From Culturomica massiliensis (GTDB taxonomy: Bacteria; Bacteroidota; Bacteroidia; Bacteroidales; Marinifilaceae): DNA of 64,000 nt. Where the stretch lies: contig NZ_LT594621.1 in the NCBI RefSeq assembly GCF_900091655.1, positions 1,364,001 through 1,428,000 of the forward strand, in the 5' to 3' direction. Shown in pieces: positions 9,918-17,487 of this stretch. How positions within the stretch are numbered: the first letter of the stretch is position 1; every line of letters starts with the position of its first letter. Position numbers and translations under genes: made by a program. A model generated the notes under the pieces. It had not been told where the DNA came from. It ran no database searches and saw nothing but the letters and a program-made list of their open reading frames with translations.

Positions 9918-10093
9918 GGTAGCGTATAACATTGATGATAAGTGGCTGAAAAACAGATTATGTTCGGTTCGAGCGACTGGGAATGCTTAACATTCATTGA
10001 AGTAGAACCGGTTTAGAACTCGGATTGAGACTTAAAAAACAAGCTGTTTATGCCGTTATAATCAATAAAATACGTATATTTGCACCGTCAAAT

Positions 10094-10112
10094 ACTTCTC
10101 TTTCGGAGAGAA
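10094..10112 (+). repeat. Right inverted repeat (IR-R) of the invertible promoter
   Basis: The sequence reads acttctctttcggagagaa, the exact reverse complement of IR-L, and begins 11 bp after the -7 box. The flanking bases do not match those of IR-L, so the repeat is sharply delimited to 19 bp. Confidence 0.85.
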
Positions 10113-10576
10113 ACGGGCAAATACTCAACAGTTTATCGCCTTGGCGGGATTTTCCCGCACTATTTCAACGACTTGTTTTTTAAACTCCAATGGTTGCTCT
10201 CTGAAGTTTGGCAAAACATTTTTTCGGTTGCATGATTCCTGTCAAATCATTCCGTCTCCTGTCTGTCTCTTTTTAAGAAAAATACCGTTCAGGAAAAGAC
10301 CTGGTTTTCTACTGTTTATTTTTTGAACGGTAATTTTTACTAAACAAATCGCAAATGCCCGCTTAACGGCTCATCTGTTTTTTCATTCTGACGGACAATA
10401 AATTTCGTTAATCGTGAAGCGCTTATTTGATTTTTGCGTATCTTTGCACTTGCAAAATACTTCTCTTAAAAAGAGATGTTTTAAATTGCACAACTTTTCA
10501 GTTTCTATAGCCATTTTCCGAATGGCTTTTTTGCTGTCCGTACGGTGTGCGGGTATTATGCAAATCTTTCTCCCGA
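10113..10576. other. Intergenic region with a second promoter-site pair; no gene seen
   Basis: Rightward of IR-R I see no supportable ORF. The stretch holds a short GC hairpin (GCGGG, loop attt, CCCGC at about 10146-10159). A cttgttttttaa element near 10171-10182 is the inverse of one at 10033-10044. A second promoter and recombination-like site lies near 10.44-10.48 kb (separate entry). Confidence 0.5.
10439..10478 (+). promoter_or_regulatory. Second rightward promoter box followed by a related recombination-like site
   Basis: A TATCTTTG -7 box at 10439-10446 is followed, at the same spacing as in the invertible segment, by aatacttctct. The near-palindrome continues to 10478 (arms tctctt and aagaga at 10462-10467 and 10471-10476). 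The left half matches the switch repeats but the central spacer differs (taaaa instead of ttcgg). It may therefore be a related but non-partnered site, or one belonging to another switch. Confidence 0.45.
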
Positions 10577-11785
10577 TTACAGTGATTTTAGAATAAGGCT
10601 GTTGGCCTTGTCCACGACCGATGTGTCTAATGAGGCAAGGTAGATACGCGTGGTATTCTCCGAATCGTGTCCCATCGCTTCGCTGATGGTGGAAATCGGA
10701 ATGTTCTTGCTCTTTGCGATGGAAGCCCAGGCGTGGCGCGCGACATAGCTTGTCAGCGGTATGGCAAGCCCTAACTGCCGGCCTATTTTTTTCAGTTTGT
10801 CATTGACAAGATGGGCGGCGTTCTTGTATTGCTTTCGGGCATCCGTATCCATATCCCGGATGATCGGCAGCAGATAAGGAGTCGCGGACGTATCGTACTT
10901 GCCGACAATCTCCTGCATGGGTTTCTCCCACTTGATAAAAAGCTGCTGTCCCGTCTTCTGGCGGCGATAGACCAGAACTCCGTTCTGCAAATCCTTCTTT
11001 TTCAGGTAAGCCATATCCACAAATGCCATTCCCCGGGTGTAGAATGAAAACATGAACAGATCTCTCGCATAATCCAGCACAGGACTGAGCGTCAGGTCCA
11101 GATCCCGTATCCGGCGGATTACTTTCAGCGGGACGGCACGTTTCACTGTTTTGTCCACGCCCGTATAGACATGTTTGAAGGGATAGCGCTGCACGGTCAG
11201 TTCCCTTTCCACCGCACGGTTATAGATGGCGCGCAGGTTGCGCATGTAAAAAGAGGAGGAGTTCGGGCAGACATTGATGCCTTTCAGAAAGGTCTCGTAT
11301 TCCACCATCAGGTTGGAGTCCACTTCCTCGAACAGCAGGTCCCGTTCGCCCCGGAAACGCAAAAAACTGTTCAAGGCGGTCGTATATGTTTCGGCCGTGC
11401 GCCTTTTGCCTATCTTTTTCAGTTCCTGTATGAGTTGTCGTGCAAAGGAAAGGAAACCGCCACAGTCGGCCGGAGAGGAGAACACTTCCACCACCTTGTC
11501 GGCGGTATATCCCGTGTCGGAACGTTCGAGCCGTGCGATGACGCTCCGGAGCCGGGACAGGTCGTCTGCTATGGCGGTCTTCATGGAGAGCAGGTAATTC
11601 CTGCGTCCCTCTTCTGTGCCGGAAGCCACCACGACCTCGGAAATGCCGGCATCCCATTCCGAAGGAAAAAGCCTGTAGCCGGTATGCAATTGTCTTACCA
11701 GACGGTTGTGAATCACTTGATAGTAGAGCGAGCCTTCCTTCATCTCGACGGAAGAGGCCCGGAATTTAACTTTTACTGTTGCCAT
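10577..11785 (-). CDS. Tyrosine site-specific recombinase (candidate promoter invertase or prophage integrase)
   Basis: 402 aa, the usual length of Bacteroidales integrase-family recombinases. Residues 1-100 form an arm-type DNA-binding region and residues about 105-200 a SAM-like core-binding domain. The catalytic domain shows Arg251 (FYTRGMAFVD), the ARH box (Arg350-His351), His373 (MGHDSENT) and the nucleophile Tyr382 (RIYLASLD). Its 3' end lies just beside the second promoter site and about 0.46 kb from IR-R. It is well placed to invert the fimbrial promoter, but also lies at the edge of the phage-like region and could be its integrase. The two roles cannot be separated from sequence alone. 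Confidence 0.85.
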   Translation of the reverse strand: MATVKVKFRASSVEMKEGSLYYQVIHNRLVRQLHTGYRLFPSEWDAGISEVVVASGTEEGRRNYLLSMKTAIADDLSRLRSVIARLERSDTGYTADKVVEVFSSPADCGGFLSFARQLIQELKKIGKRRTAETYTTALNSFLRFRGERDLLFEEVDSNLMVEYETFLKGINVCPNSSSFYMRNLRAIYNRAVERELTVQRYPFKHVYTGVDKTVKRAVPLKVIRRIRDLDLTLSPVLDYARDLFMFSFYTRGMAFVDMAYLKKKDLQNGVLVYRRQKTGQQLFIKWEKPMQEIVGKYDTSATPYLLPIIRDMDTDARKQYKNAAHLVNDKLKKIGRQLGLAIPLTSYVARHAWASIAKSKNIPISTISEAMGHDSENTTRIYLASLDTSVVDKANSLILKSL

Positions 11786-12313
11786 ATTACTTAATTTTCA
11801 ATGATTGATATTCTGTCATTAAAGAATATGGCAAACAGTCTGGCAAGGATGTAGTCCGGAAAAATATTACTATAATAATGTTTCTCAATCGTAAAATGAG
11901 AGAAAATCCACCTTGCTTAACATTTCTTTACTTCGATATGGCGGAGACATGAAAGAATGTCATTATTGCACGGAACGGAAGAGGTGCGCGCACTGCATGC
12001 CTCTACCTGTTATGGAATGGAAAGATATAGAAATGGTGCGCTTGATGAAACGGAAAGCCGGTCCCGCCAATCTTCATTTAATATCCGGACATGGCCGGAT
12101 AAGTCATCGGTAATGCAGAATTGTTGCAATGTTTCCTGTTCGGCGCAGGCTGCCGGAAACAACCGTATAGCTGTACAGATGGCAGGATTTACCGGCACAA
12201 TGGGTCTGGCGGATGTCAAATCTGTGGATTGGATGGTTTTCCAAACTACTGTTCTGGACCAGGCCCACTCGTGCCCGTTATAAATGGCCATATCAGGCAA
12301 CGGGCTAAAATAT
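11786..12313. other. Unassigned region between recombinase and phage block
   Basis: I recognise no known gene here. Several overlapping ORFs under 100 codons occur on both strands and none has a convincing family. The best candidate is a 54-codon plus-strand frame from ATG 11949 to 12113 whose start encodes CHYCTERKRCAHC, a possible small zinc-binding protein. The region is a reasonable place to look for the phage attachment site. Confidence 0.35.
11949..12113 (+). CDS. Possible small CxxC protein (54 aa), doubtful
   Basis: The frame starts MKECHYCTERKRCAHCMPL, giving two CxxC pairs separated by seven residues. There is no neighbour in the same orientation and no recognised family. The paired cysteines are the only reason to list it. 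Confidence 0.2.
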   Translation: MKECHYCTERKRCAHCMPLPVMEWKDIEMVRLMKRKAGPANLHLISGHGRISHR

Positions 12314-12365
12314 TCCGGACCGGGATGTATCTGAAACCATCATTTGAGATACATCCCGGTCCGGA
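12314..12365. terminator. 19-bp perfect inverted repeat, bidirectional terminator or element boundary
   Basis: Arms tccggaccgggatgtatct (12314-12332) and its exact complement (12347-12365) are separated by a 14-nt loop. It lies 50 bp past the last phage gene on the minus strand. There is no long T-run, so it is not a textbook intrinsic terminator. It may instead insulate the phage block or mark its end. Confidence 0.55.
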
Positions 12366-12415
12366 GTAAATGTCGCTTCAATCAACACACCCTATCCAAC
12401 GCTTGCAGTCCACCA

Positions 12416-13015
12416 TCATTTTTTGTCTATCTTTATATATTCCGAATACCTGATTTCCACATACGGGTTGTTGCTGGATATGGTCTGACGGATAGCTTTG
12501 ACCCTCTTCCAGAACCACCATCCCTTGTATTCCACCCATACAGCCTGGTTAAGCGTCACGGGTATCTTTATGTCACCTTTGAGACGGTTCTCTTCAATCA
12601 GTCCGCTAAAATGTATATGCGGCGTGACCATCTCCACTTTCTGCCGCAGTAGCGGGACGGTATCACGGACAATGAGCGTGTCGCGGACGGCGGCGTCTAT
12701 CGGTGCTTTCACCTCGACCTCATGCCGGGCCGCCGCTTCGAGATTCCTGATTTTCACGCCGAGCCGCCTGATGGTTTCGGCATCCTCGGCACGGAACTCC
12801 TCATACTCGTCTATGGTCAGCCGCAGTGCCTTGGCATCGAGGGCCATCGTCGCTGAATCGGTCCGCATCCGCTTCACATCGGAAAGCAGGGCTGTGCTGT
12901 TCATGCGGAAACGGTCGCGTTCTTCCGTGAGGCGTATTGTCCACCGGTGCTGCAACCAGAGGATGCCGCCGAGCAGCAGCACGGTTATCAGAAGTGTTTT
13001 GTCCAGCCTATTCAT
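12416..13015 (-). CDS. DUF6549-like membrane-anchored phage protein (i-spanin-like)
   Basis: 199 aa. It has one N-terminal membrane segment (LLITVLLLGGILWLQ) followed by a long charged helical region (residues about 28-105) and a beta-rich C-terminus (VEMVTPHIHFSGLIEE, TLNQAVWVEYKGWW). This layout and wording match a protein family common at the lysis end of Bacteroides phages. It ends the phage operon. An inner-membrane spanin-like role is inferred from topology and from the holin-like neighbours. No endolysin gene is visible beside it. Confidence 0.65.
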   Translation of the reverse strand: MNRLDKTLLITVLLLGGILWLQHRWTIRLTEERDRFRMNSTALLSDVKRMRTDSATMALDAKALRLTIDEYEEFRAEDAETIRRLGVKIRNLEAAARHEVEVKAPIDAAVRDTLIVRDTVPLLRQKVEMVTPHIHFSGLIEENRLKGDIKIPVTLNQAVWVEYKGWWFWKRVKAIRQTISSNNPYVEIRYSEYIKIDKK

Positions 13016-13214
13016 ATGTCACGGATTTTTCGGGAATGAACCAGACAAACTCATCCATGTAGGCCTCTTCCAACAGAACCAGCCCGCCCTTGTTTTTCCT
13101 GTCTTCACCGGACAGGTCCTCCACGACCAGCCCTCTCCGGCCGGCCAGTCCGCCAAGCTTCATGCGGGAAAGTTCCGGAGAAGCGATGATTTTCACATAA
13201 GTATTCTTTGTCAT
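13008..13214 (-). CDS. Small conserved phage protein (68 aa)
   Basis: No recognised domain. It overlaps the start of the spanin-like gene by 8 bp and follows the coiled-coil membrane protein gene. The KIIASPELSRMKLGGLAGRRG opening and the aromatic C-terminus (DEFVWFIPE) suggest a compact soluble fold. Its position within the tight cluster is the main support for it being a gene. Confidence 0.55.
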   Translation of the reverse strand: MTKNTYVKIIASPELSRMKLGGLAGRRGLVVEDLSGEDRKNKGGLVLLEEAYMDEFVWFIPEKSVTYE

Positions 13215-13236
13215 AACCGGCAGTTTAAAAATCGGG

Positions 13237-13536
13237 TTATTTATGCAGGTTCTGGCATTTCAGCAGCTCCCGGATGTCGGCCCGGATCTCGTGCAGGTCA
13301 TTCTGCACCGTGTTGAGCTGCATCATGGTCGCCTCGAACACGGACTTGTCCAGCTTCATGGCGTTGATGCGGTCATACTGGTTCTTGATTTCCACTTCCA
13401 AACCGATACATTTGGTCTCCAGTTCTGCAATCTGGGCCGTGTTGTTCACATGCTGTATGTACAGTGTCAGCGAGAACGAAAGTACCACGACGATAATCTT
13501 GAAGTACTTCACTACAAATTCCTTGAATTGTTCCAT
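13237..13536 (-). CDS. Small membrane protein with coiled coil (holin-associated?)
   Basis: 99 aa. One N-terminal membrane helix (FKIIVVVLSFSLTLYI) is followed by a heptad-like coiled coil (IAELETKCIGLEVEIKNQ, LHEIRADIRELL). With the 52-aa membrane peptide just upstream it forms a small membrane cluster typical of holin or lysis modules. A lysis function is an inference from topology and neighbours. Confidence 0.6.
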   Translation of the reverse strand: MEQFKEFVVKYFKIIVVVLSFSLTLYIQHVNNTAQIAELETKCIGLEVEIKNQYDRINAMKLDKSVFEATMMQLNTVQNDLHEIRADIRELLKCQNLHK

Positions 13537-13540
13537 ATCA

Positions 13541-13699
13541 TTATTCCATTAAAAGTGAGAATGCCTCCCTGATGGCCCTTATCAGAACCTCAGCCGCCGC
13601 GCTGTCCCGGAATCCGTAGATGACCAGCGCGACCATTATCACCAGATATATCCACCAGGCAATTTCTTCCCTGGTGACTTTATGTTTCCTTTTCACCAT
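13541..13699 (-). CDS. 52-aa single-pass membrane protein, holin-like
   Basis: A frame from ATG 13699 to a stop at 13541 encodes 52 aa starting MVKRKHKVTREEIAW. The membrane segment WIYLVIMVALVIYGF follows, then an amphipathic tail. It overlaps the end of the terminase-like gene by 20 bp and stops 4 bp before the next gene, so the spacing is operon-like. Size and topology fit a small holin or holin regulator. Confidence 0.55.
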   Translation of the reverse strand: MVKRKHKVTREEIAWWIYLVIMVALVIYGFRDSAAAEVLIRAIREAFSLLME

Positions 13700-14201
13700 C
13701 TGTCATAGGGTTTTGGGGTACGATCACATTGAAGATGACATTGCCGTCACTGCCCTCGATGCGCAGGCGGTTCTCCTCCTTGTGCCTGATGGGGAAGATA
13801 TCCATCAGCGCCTTGGCGGCATTGACCGACACGGCCCTGAGCGGCGCAGGGGAAAGCGGCACTCCGAAACGGTCGGTATAGTCCGAAGTGGCCGTCTCGT
13901 CCATGACGGCCTTGAGGGTCTCGGCCACCTGCAGCTTCACGGCCATCGTCTCCATCTCGAACCGTTCCGAGGAGAGCAGCGCCTTGATATGCGCCAGCAC
14001 ATGCGGTTTGTTCATCAGGTAATTGGCCGAAGCGTACGGATTCTTCACCGTATCCTCACCGAATACCTCCACAAAGCATTTTTTCGGCCGTCCGGCATAC
14101 TCCAGCCCGCCGTTCACATAGAGGTTGCAGAATTGCAGCTCCTGCTCCGTGAGCGGTTTCTCTTCCGGCCTATCCTGCGTGTTCGCTATCTTGTCTGACA
14201 T
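13680..14201 (-). CDS. Terminase small-subunit-like protein
   Basis: 173 aa. The N-terminal half reads LTEQELQFCNLYVNGG, then a KKCFVEVFGE helix and NKPHVLAHIKALL. This is the helix-turn-helix arrangement of phage terminase small subunits (eat, grow, recur and p.v..h.i pattern). The C-terminal part (about residues 95-150) would mediate oligomerisation. Small terminase subunits recognise phage DNA for packaging. Unusually, no large terminase gene sits next to it in this window; the neighbours are lysis-type and replication genes. Confidence 0.6.
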   Translation of the reverse strand: MSDKIANTQDRPEEKPLTEQELQFCNLYVNGGLEYAGRPKKCFVEVFGEDTVKNPYASANYLMNKPHVLAHIKALLSSERFEMETMAVKLQVAETLKAVMDETATSDYTDRFGVPLSPAPLRAVSVNAAKALMDIFPIRHKEENRLRIEGSDGNVIFNVIVPQNPMTDGEKET

Positions 14202-14532
14202 CGTTTCTTCCTTCCTTTTCTGAAAGAGTAGCGGGTTTGTGTCCCGGAGGTTTTACAAAACCCGCCTTTTCGTTGCATAACAATTGTTCCATTAATGCGT
14301 CATAGAATACCTGGGCCAACGCATCGGCACACGCCTCCGCGTCCGCCAGCGAGTTGATGAGCCGCAGGTTGAACTTGATTTCCAGGTCGTAGCCCGATAT
14401 GAACGCCATCAGTTCGTTCCCGTCATAGCCCAGCGCCCCGTAGGTCATCCGGTCCGCCGTGCGGAATGTGATGGTCTCGGGAATCCGTTCCCGGTCAATG
14501 CCTGGGGCTTCCTTATTCGTGTCCATACTCAT
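14170..14532 (-). CDS. Hypothetical phage protein (120 aa)
   Basis: No recognised family. The sequence has ITFRTADRMTYGALGYDG followed by a helical middle (ADAEACADALAQVFYDAL) and a basic tail. Its ATG at 14532 overlaps the TGA of the exonuclease gene (ATGA), so the two are translationally coupled, and its 3' end overlaps the terminase-like gene by 32 bp. Confidence 0.55.
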   Translation of the reverse strand: MSMDTNKEAPGIDRERIPETITFRTADRMTYGALGYDGNELMAFISGYDLEIKFNLRLINSLADAEACADALAQVFYDALMEQLLCNEKAGFVKPPGHKPATLSEKEGRNDVRQDSEHAG

Positions 14533-15296
14533 ATCTTGAAATATTTACGGGTTTTCTCTTTCTTCTGCATGGCGGTTGCCGTCCCTTCCGTCTGGCGCAG
14601 ACGGGAGGTATAGACCCCCAGGATGTCGAGCGTGGCCGTCACGTCGGCAGCCGCATCGTGGGCATCGTCCAGTTCCACGCCCAACCTTGAGGCTACCAGT
14701 TCCAGTTTGTACGAGGTGACCTCCGGATCGGCGGCAAAAGCCAGCCGCCCCAAGGCAAGCGTGTCGATGTAGTGCGGCTGGAAGTTGCCGTAATAGTCCC
14801 TGCTCCCGGAAAAGGTCTTTTCAAACTCGGCGGCCAGTCCGGCATAGTTCACCAGCTGTTGCAGGAATCCGATGTCGAAGGCGATGTTCTGTCCGACCAG
14901 CACGGGCTTGCACTGGTTGCCCTTCGAGAGGGTGGCGCGTTTGGCGAAGGCGATGACTTCTCCGGCCACCTTCTTCATGTCCATACCCTGCGTGCGCAGC
15001 ATCTCCATGGTAATGGCGGAATAGTCCAATGCCGCCTGTTCGTACTTCATCGGGACATATTCCTGTCCTTTCGCCTGCTCATGGCGGGTACGCAACACCT
15101 TGCGCCGGGGAAGTCCCGCGTCCTGTTTCCCGTAGGGGGCGATATACGCCTGGTAGCGGTCGAATACCTGCCATGTGTCGAAACGGACGGCCTGCAGGGC
15201 GATCTGCGTGCAGGCGCATTCACGGCAGTCCAGCCCTCCGGTCTCGAAATCCAGCCCGATGCCTACATATATTTTCTGTTCAGTCTGTGGTGCCAT
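14529..15296 (-). CDS. DEDDh 3'-5' exonuclease (DnaQ/epsilon-like proofreading subunit)
   Basis: 255 aa. Exo I is GLDFETGGLD (catalytic Asp and Glu). Exo II is VGQNIAFDIGFLQ. Exo III is DDAHDAAADVTATL, with the HxAxxD spacing of the DEDDh class. It follows the catalytic half of Pol III alpha by 6 bp, so it very likely proofreads for that polymerase. This fits the degraded PHP domain in the polymerase N-half. Residues about 50-115 form an insertion relative to compact DnaQ proteins. Confidence 0.9.
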   Translation of the reverse strand: MAPQTEQKIYVGIGLDFETGGLDCRECACTQIALQAVRFDTWQVFDRYQAYIAPYGKQDAGLPRRKVLRTRHEQAKGQEYVPMKYEQAALDYSAITMEMLRTQGMDMKKVAGEVIAFAKRATLSKGNQCKPVLVGQNIAFDIGFLQQLVNYAGLAAEFEKTFSGSRDYYGNFQPHYIDTLALGRLAFAADPEVTSYKLELVASRLGVELDDAHDAAADVTATLDILGVYTSRLRQTEGTATAMQKKEKTRKYFKI

Positions 15297-15302
15297 ATCT
15301 TC

Positions 15303-17411
15303 TCAGGATTGGATGAATAACAATGAGTTCTTATAGGTCTGCAATGTATTGCAGCCGTTGTAGTCGCTGTAACGGATGACGGCCGTGAGGATGACCACCC
15401 GGTCCTTAAGCGACTGGATCTCGGTGCGGTGCTCCATGTAATAGTCGTTCCAGCACACGCACTCCGCCAGGCGGTTGTTCTGGGAGAGTGTCAGCCTGGC
15501 GAAACGCTTCCGGCTTCCCGTCTCCCTGTCCTTGTAGGTATGCTCGGCTACATCCACCACCGTGGCGCAGACAGCCGCACGCCTGCCGTCATTCTCGTCC
15601 CGTGCCACCTCGTCCAGGGTCAGGTAGGAGGCTTTTCCCTTGACCTGCCCGCTGGCTTCCGAATTGTCGAAGATGCGGCGGTAGTCGATGCTGCCGATAC
15701 CCGACACGGCAATCTGCTGCTGCGACCAGAAGAAATGCCGCCCGCGCATGTCCTGCGGGAAGTCCTTTTCGGAAAGGGAGAATCCCAGTTCACGTGCGGC
15801 GCGTTCGAGCAGCGCGCAGCGTTCGGTAACCGCCCCGACTTTTTCGATGCGGTCGAAGCATCCGGCAAGGATCATGTGCTTGACATGCCGGGCGTTCACG
15901 GGGACTTTCACGGCCTCTTCCGCGTTGTCGGGATCGTCCCAGTAACTGTATTTCTTGAGCTTGTAACGGAATATGCGGTGGATGAAGTTCTCGATACCCG
16001 TATATGCCCCGCCCCGGTCGCGTTCCGTGACGATGTATTCCACTGTCCTGAGGCCGACCTGCTTGATTCGGGTAAGCGACCAGAAGATTTCATCGGTGGC
16101 ATAGTCGGTGAAGAACTCCGTCCCGGAGCGGTTGATGTCCGGCGGCACGATCTTGGCCGGCGAGCAGCGTTCCATCTCCGCCATCAGCGAAGGAATCTCC
16201 TTGTCGTCCGCCCATTGCAATGCCACGGTATAGAACGCCGACGGGTAATTGGCCTTGAGCCATGCCCCGCAATAGGCTGTAAGGGCGTATGCCGCGGCAT
16301 GGGAGCGGTTGAACGAATATTTCCCGGCCACCTCTATCTTGTGCCAGATTTCCTCCGCCTCATAGTCCGGGCATCCGTTCCCGACGGCTCCGGCAATGAA
16401 ATCCGCCTTCAGCGTGGCCATCAGGTCGGCTTTCTTCTTTCCTATGGCCTTGCGCAGGAGGTCGGTCTTCCCGAGGTCGAATCCCCCGAGCGTATGGGCG
16501 ACGGACATGAACTGCTCCTGGTAGACCATGATTCCGAAAGTGTTCTTCGTCGCTTCATAACAGCCGTAGTTATAGACCGGGGCCACCTCGCCACGCCTGA
16601 AACGGACATAATCATCGGTGGCGCCGATGTCGAGCGTGGCGGGGCGGTACAGGGCATTGACGGCGATCAGGTCCTCGATACACTCCGGCTGTACATCCTG
16701 GATAAACCGGGTAATGCCCGGTGAAGAGAACTGGAACACATTCTGCGTGTTACCGTCCGAGAGCAGCCGGTAGGTCTTCCCGTCTTCCAGCATATCCTGC
16801 GTGATACGCCCGATGGTGAGTTCCTGCCCGAAATTCCGGTTGACCAACGCGATGACGGCACTCAGTTTGGCAAGTTCCTTTGTCGCCAGCACATCCTCCT
16901 TCAACAATCCGATCTCATCGACCGAATAGCCGTCGAACTCCGATACCAGTGCCCCGTCCATCTTGCGGACCGGCAGGAAATCGAAGCATTCGGCGGGCCT
17001 GCCGTCCCGCGTGTCCGGTGTGACAACGATGGCCGAGGCGTGTATGGAGGCCGCTTTGGGCTGTCCGAGCAATCCTTGCACGTCCTCGATGACCAGCGGA
17101 TAGGTCTGGATAAAGTCCCGAAGTTTTCTGTTGGAGGCAGCCTGTCTGAACAGTCCTGTCCAGTCCGTGCCGTCATCTATCATGGCGGTAATATAGTTCA
17201 CGATGGAGTGAGGCACGCGGTGTACGCGTGCCACGTCCTTCAAGGCGGCTTTCAGTTTCATCGTGGTAAAGGTGCCGGCGGAAAAGACACGCTGGCGGCC
17301 GTCCGCGTTGTACCGTTCTTCCAGGTAATCCTTGATCTCCTGCCGCCGGTCGGAGGCATAGTCGACATCTATATCCGCCTTACGGGAGGGCGGAATGTCC
17401 GCCCTCCACAA
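15303..17411 (-). CDS. dnaE (C-terminal part): DNA polymerase III alpha, C-terminal catalytic half
   Basis: 702 aa if begun at the TTG at 17411, the only start after an in-frame stop 36 bp upstream. Residues 11-25 (KADIDVDYASDRRQE) are the PDIDxDF active-site strand with the first two catalytic aspartates. The third lies in LLKEDVLATKEL. They are followed by the fingers (SFNRSHAAAYALTAY), a helix-hairpin-helix region and an OB-fold near residues 590-690. The PHP domain and the first part of the palm are missing and are encoded separately at 19288-21045. The true start is uncertain: an ATGA-coupled ORF at 17380-17487 runs into this gene in the adjacent frame. A single base change would join them. 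Confidence 0.88.
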   Translation of the reverse strand: MWRADIPPSRKADIDVDYASDRRQEIKDYLEERYNADGRQRVFSAGTFTTMKLKAALKDVARVHRVPHSIVNYITAMIDDGTDWTGLFRQAASNRKLRDFIQTYPLVIEDVQGLLGQPKAASIHASAIVVTPDTRDGRPAECFDFLPVRKMDGALVSEFDGYSVDEIGLLKEDVLATKELAKLSAVIALVNRNFGQELTIGRITQDMLEDGKTYRLLSDGNTQNVFQFSSPGITRFIQDVQPECIEDLIAVNALYRPATLDIGATDDYVRFRRGEVAPVYNYGCYEATKNTFGIMVYQEQFMSVAHTLGGFDLGKTDLLRKAIGKKKADLMATLKADFIAGAVGNGCPDYEAEEIWHKIEVAGKYSFNRSHAAAYALTAYCGAWLKANYPSAFYTVALQWADDKEIPSLMAEMERCSPAKIVPPDINRSGTEFFTDYATDEIFWSLTRIKQVGLRTVEYIVTERDRGGAYTGIENFIHRIFRYKLKKYSYWDDPDNAEEAVKVPVNARHVKHMILAGCFDRIEKVGAVTERCALLERAARELGFSLSEKDFPQDMRGRHFFWSQQQIAVSGIGSIDYRRIFDNSEASGQVKGKASYLTLDEVARDENDGRRAAVCATVVDVAEHTYKDRETGSRKRFARLTLSQNNRLAECVCWNDYYMEHRTEIQSLKDRVVILTAVIRYSDYNGCNTLQTYKNSLLFIQS

Positions 17412-17487
17412 GTCCTTTCCCCACGAACGAATCCATTACGGTGAATGCTTCATTCGCTTTTTTAATTGTTACGTTTGTCACTTTCAT
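17380..17487 (-). CDS. 35-codon ATGA-coupled ORF, likely displaced start of the polymerase C-half
   Basis: It starts at ATG 17487, overlapping the TGA of the second HNH gene as ATGA, and encodes MKVTNVTIKKANEAFTVMDS before reaching a stop at 17380 inside the polymerase half. Shifting by +1 near the GGGGAAAGG run (about 17415-17423) gives an uninterrupted frame into the DIPPSRKADIDVD active-site strand. This suggests the real N-terminus of the polymerase half, interrupted by a one-base frameshift, a sequencing error or programmed frameshifting. The VTNVTIKKANEAFTV strand resembles a late Hint-domain strand. Confidence 0.45.
   Translation of the reverse strand: MKVTNVTIKKANEAFTVMDSFVGKGLVEGGHSALP
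17385..17407. other. 10-bp perfect GC-rich hairpin at the polymerase split junction
   Basis: Arms ggagggcgga (17385-17394) and tccgccctcc (17398-17407) enclose a 3-nt loop. The stem lies inside the codons just before the catalytic aspartates and immediately downstream of the point where the two reading frames must meet. Confidence 0.6.

Larger units (their letters stand above)
9899..10112. promoter_or_regulatory. Predicted invertible promoter segment (phase-variation switch) of the fimbrial operon
   Basis: Perfect 19-bp inverted repeats bound this segment: 9899-9917 and 10094-10112, the second reading acttctctttcggagagaa. The unique DNA between them (176 bp) contains a Bacteroidales -7 box TATATTTG at 10075-10082 reading rightward. 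The -33 region is weak. In this orientation the promoter points away from the fimbrial operon at 9833, so the operon is predicted OFF. Inversion would place the promoter facing the DUF3575 gene. Each repeat is itself a near-palindrome (TTCTCT, 5-nt spacer, AGAGAA), as expected for a tyrosine-recombinase core site. A tyrosine recombinase is encoded less than 0.5 kb away. The inversion itself is inference. Confidence 0.75.

Noticed and set aside
15429..16724. 431-codon plus-strand ORF opposite the polymerase C-half
   Set aside because: It is antisense to conserved polymerase motifs; a shadow of GC-rich coding DNA.
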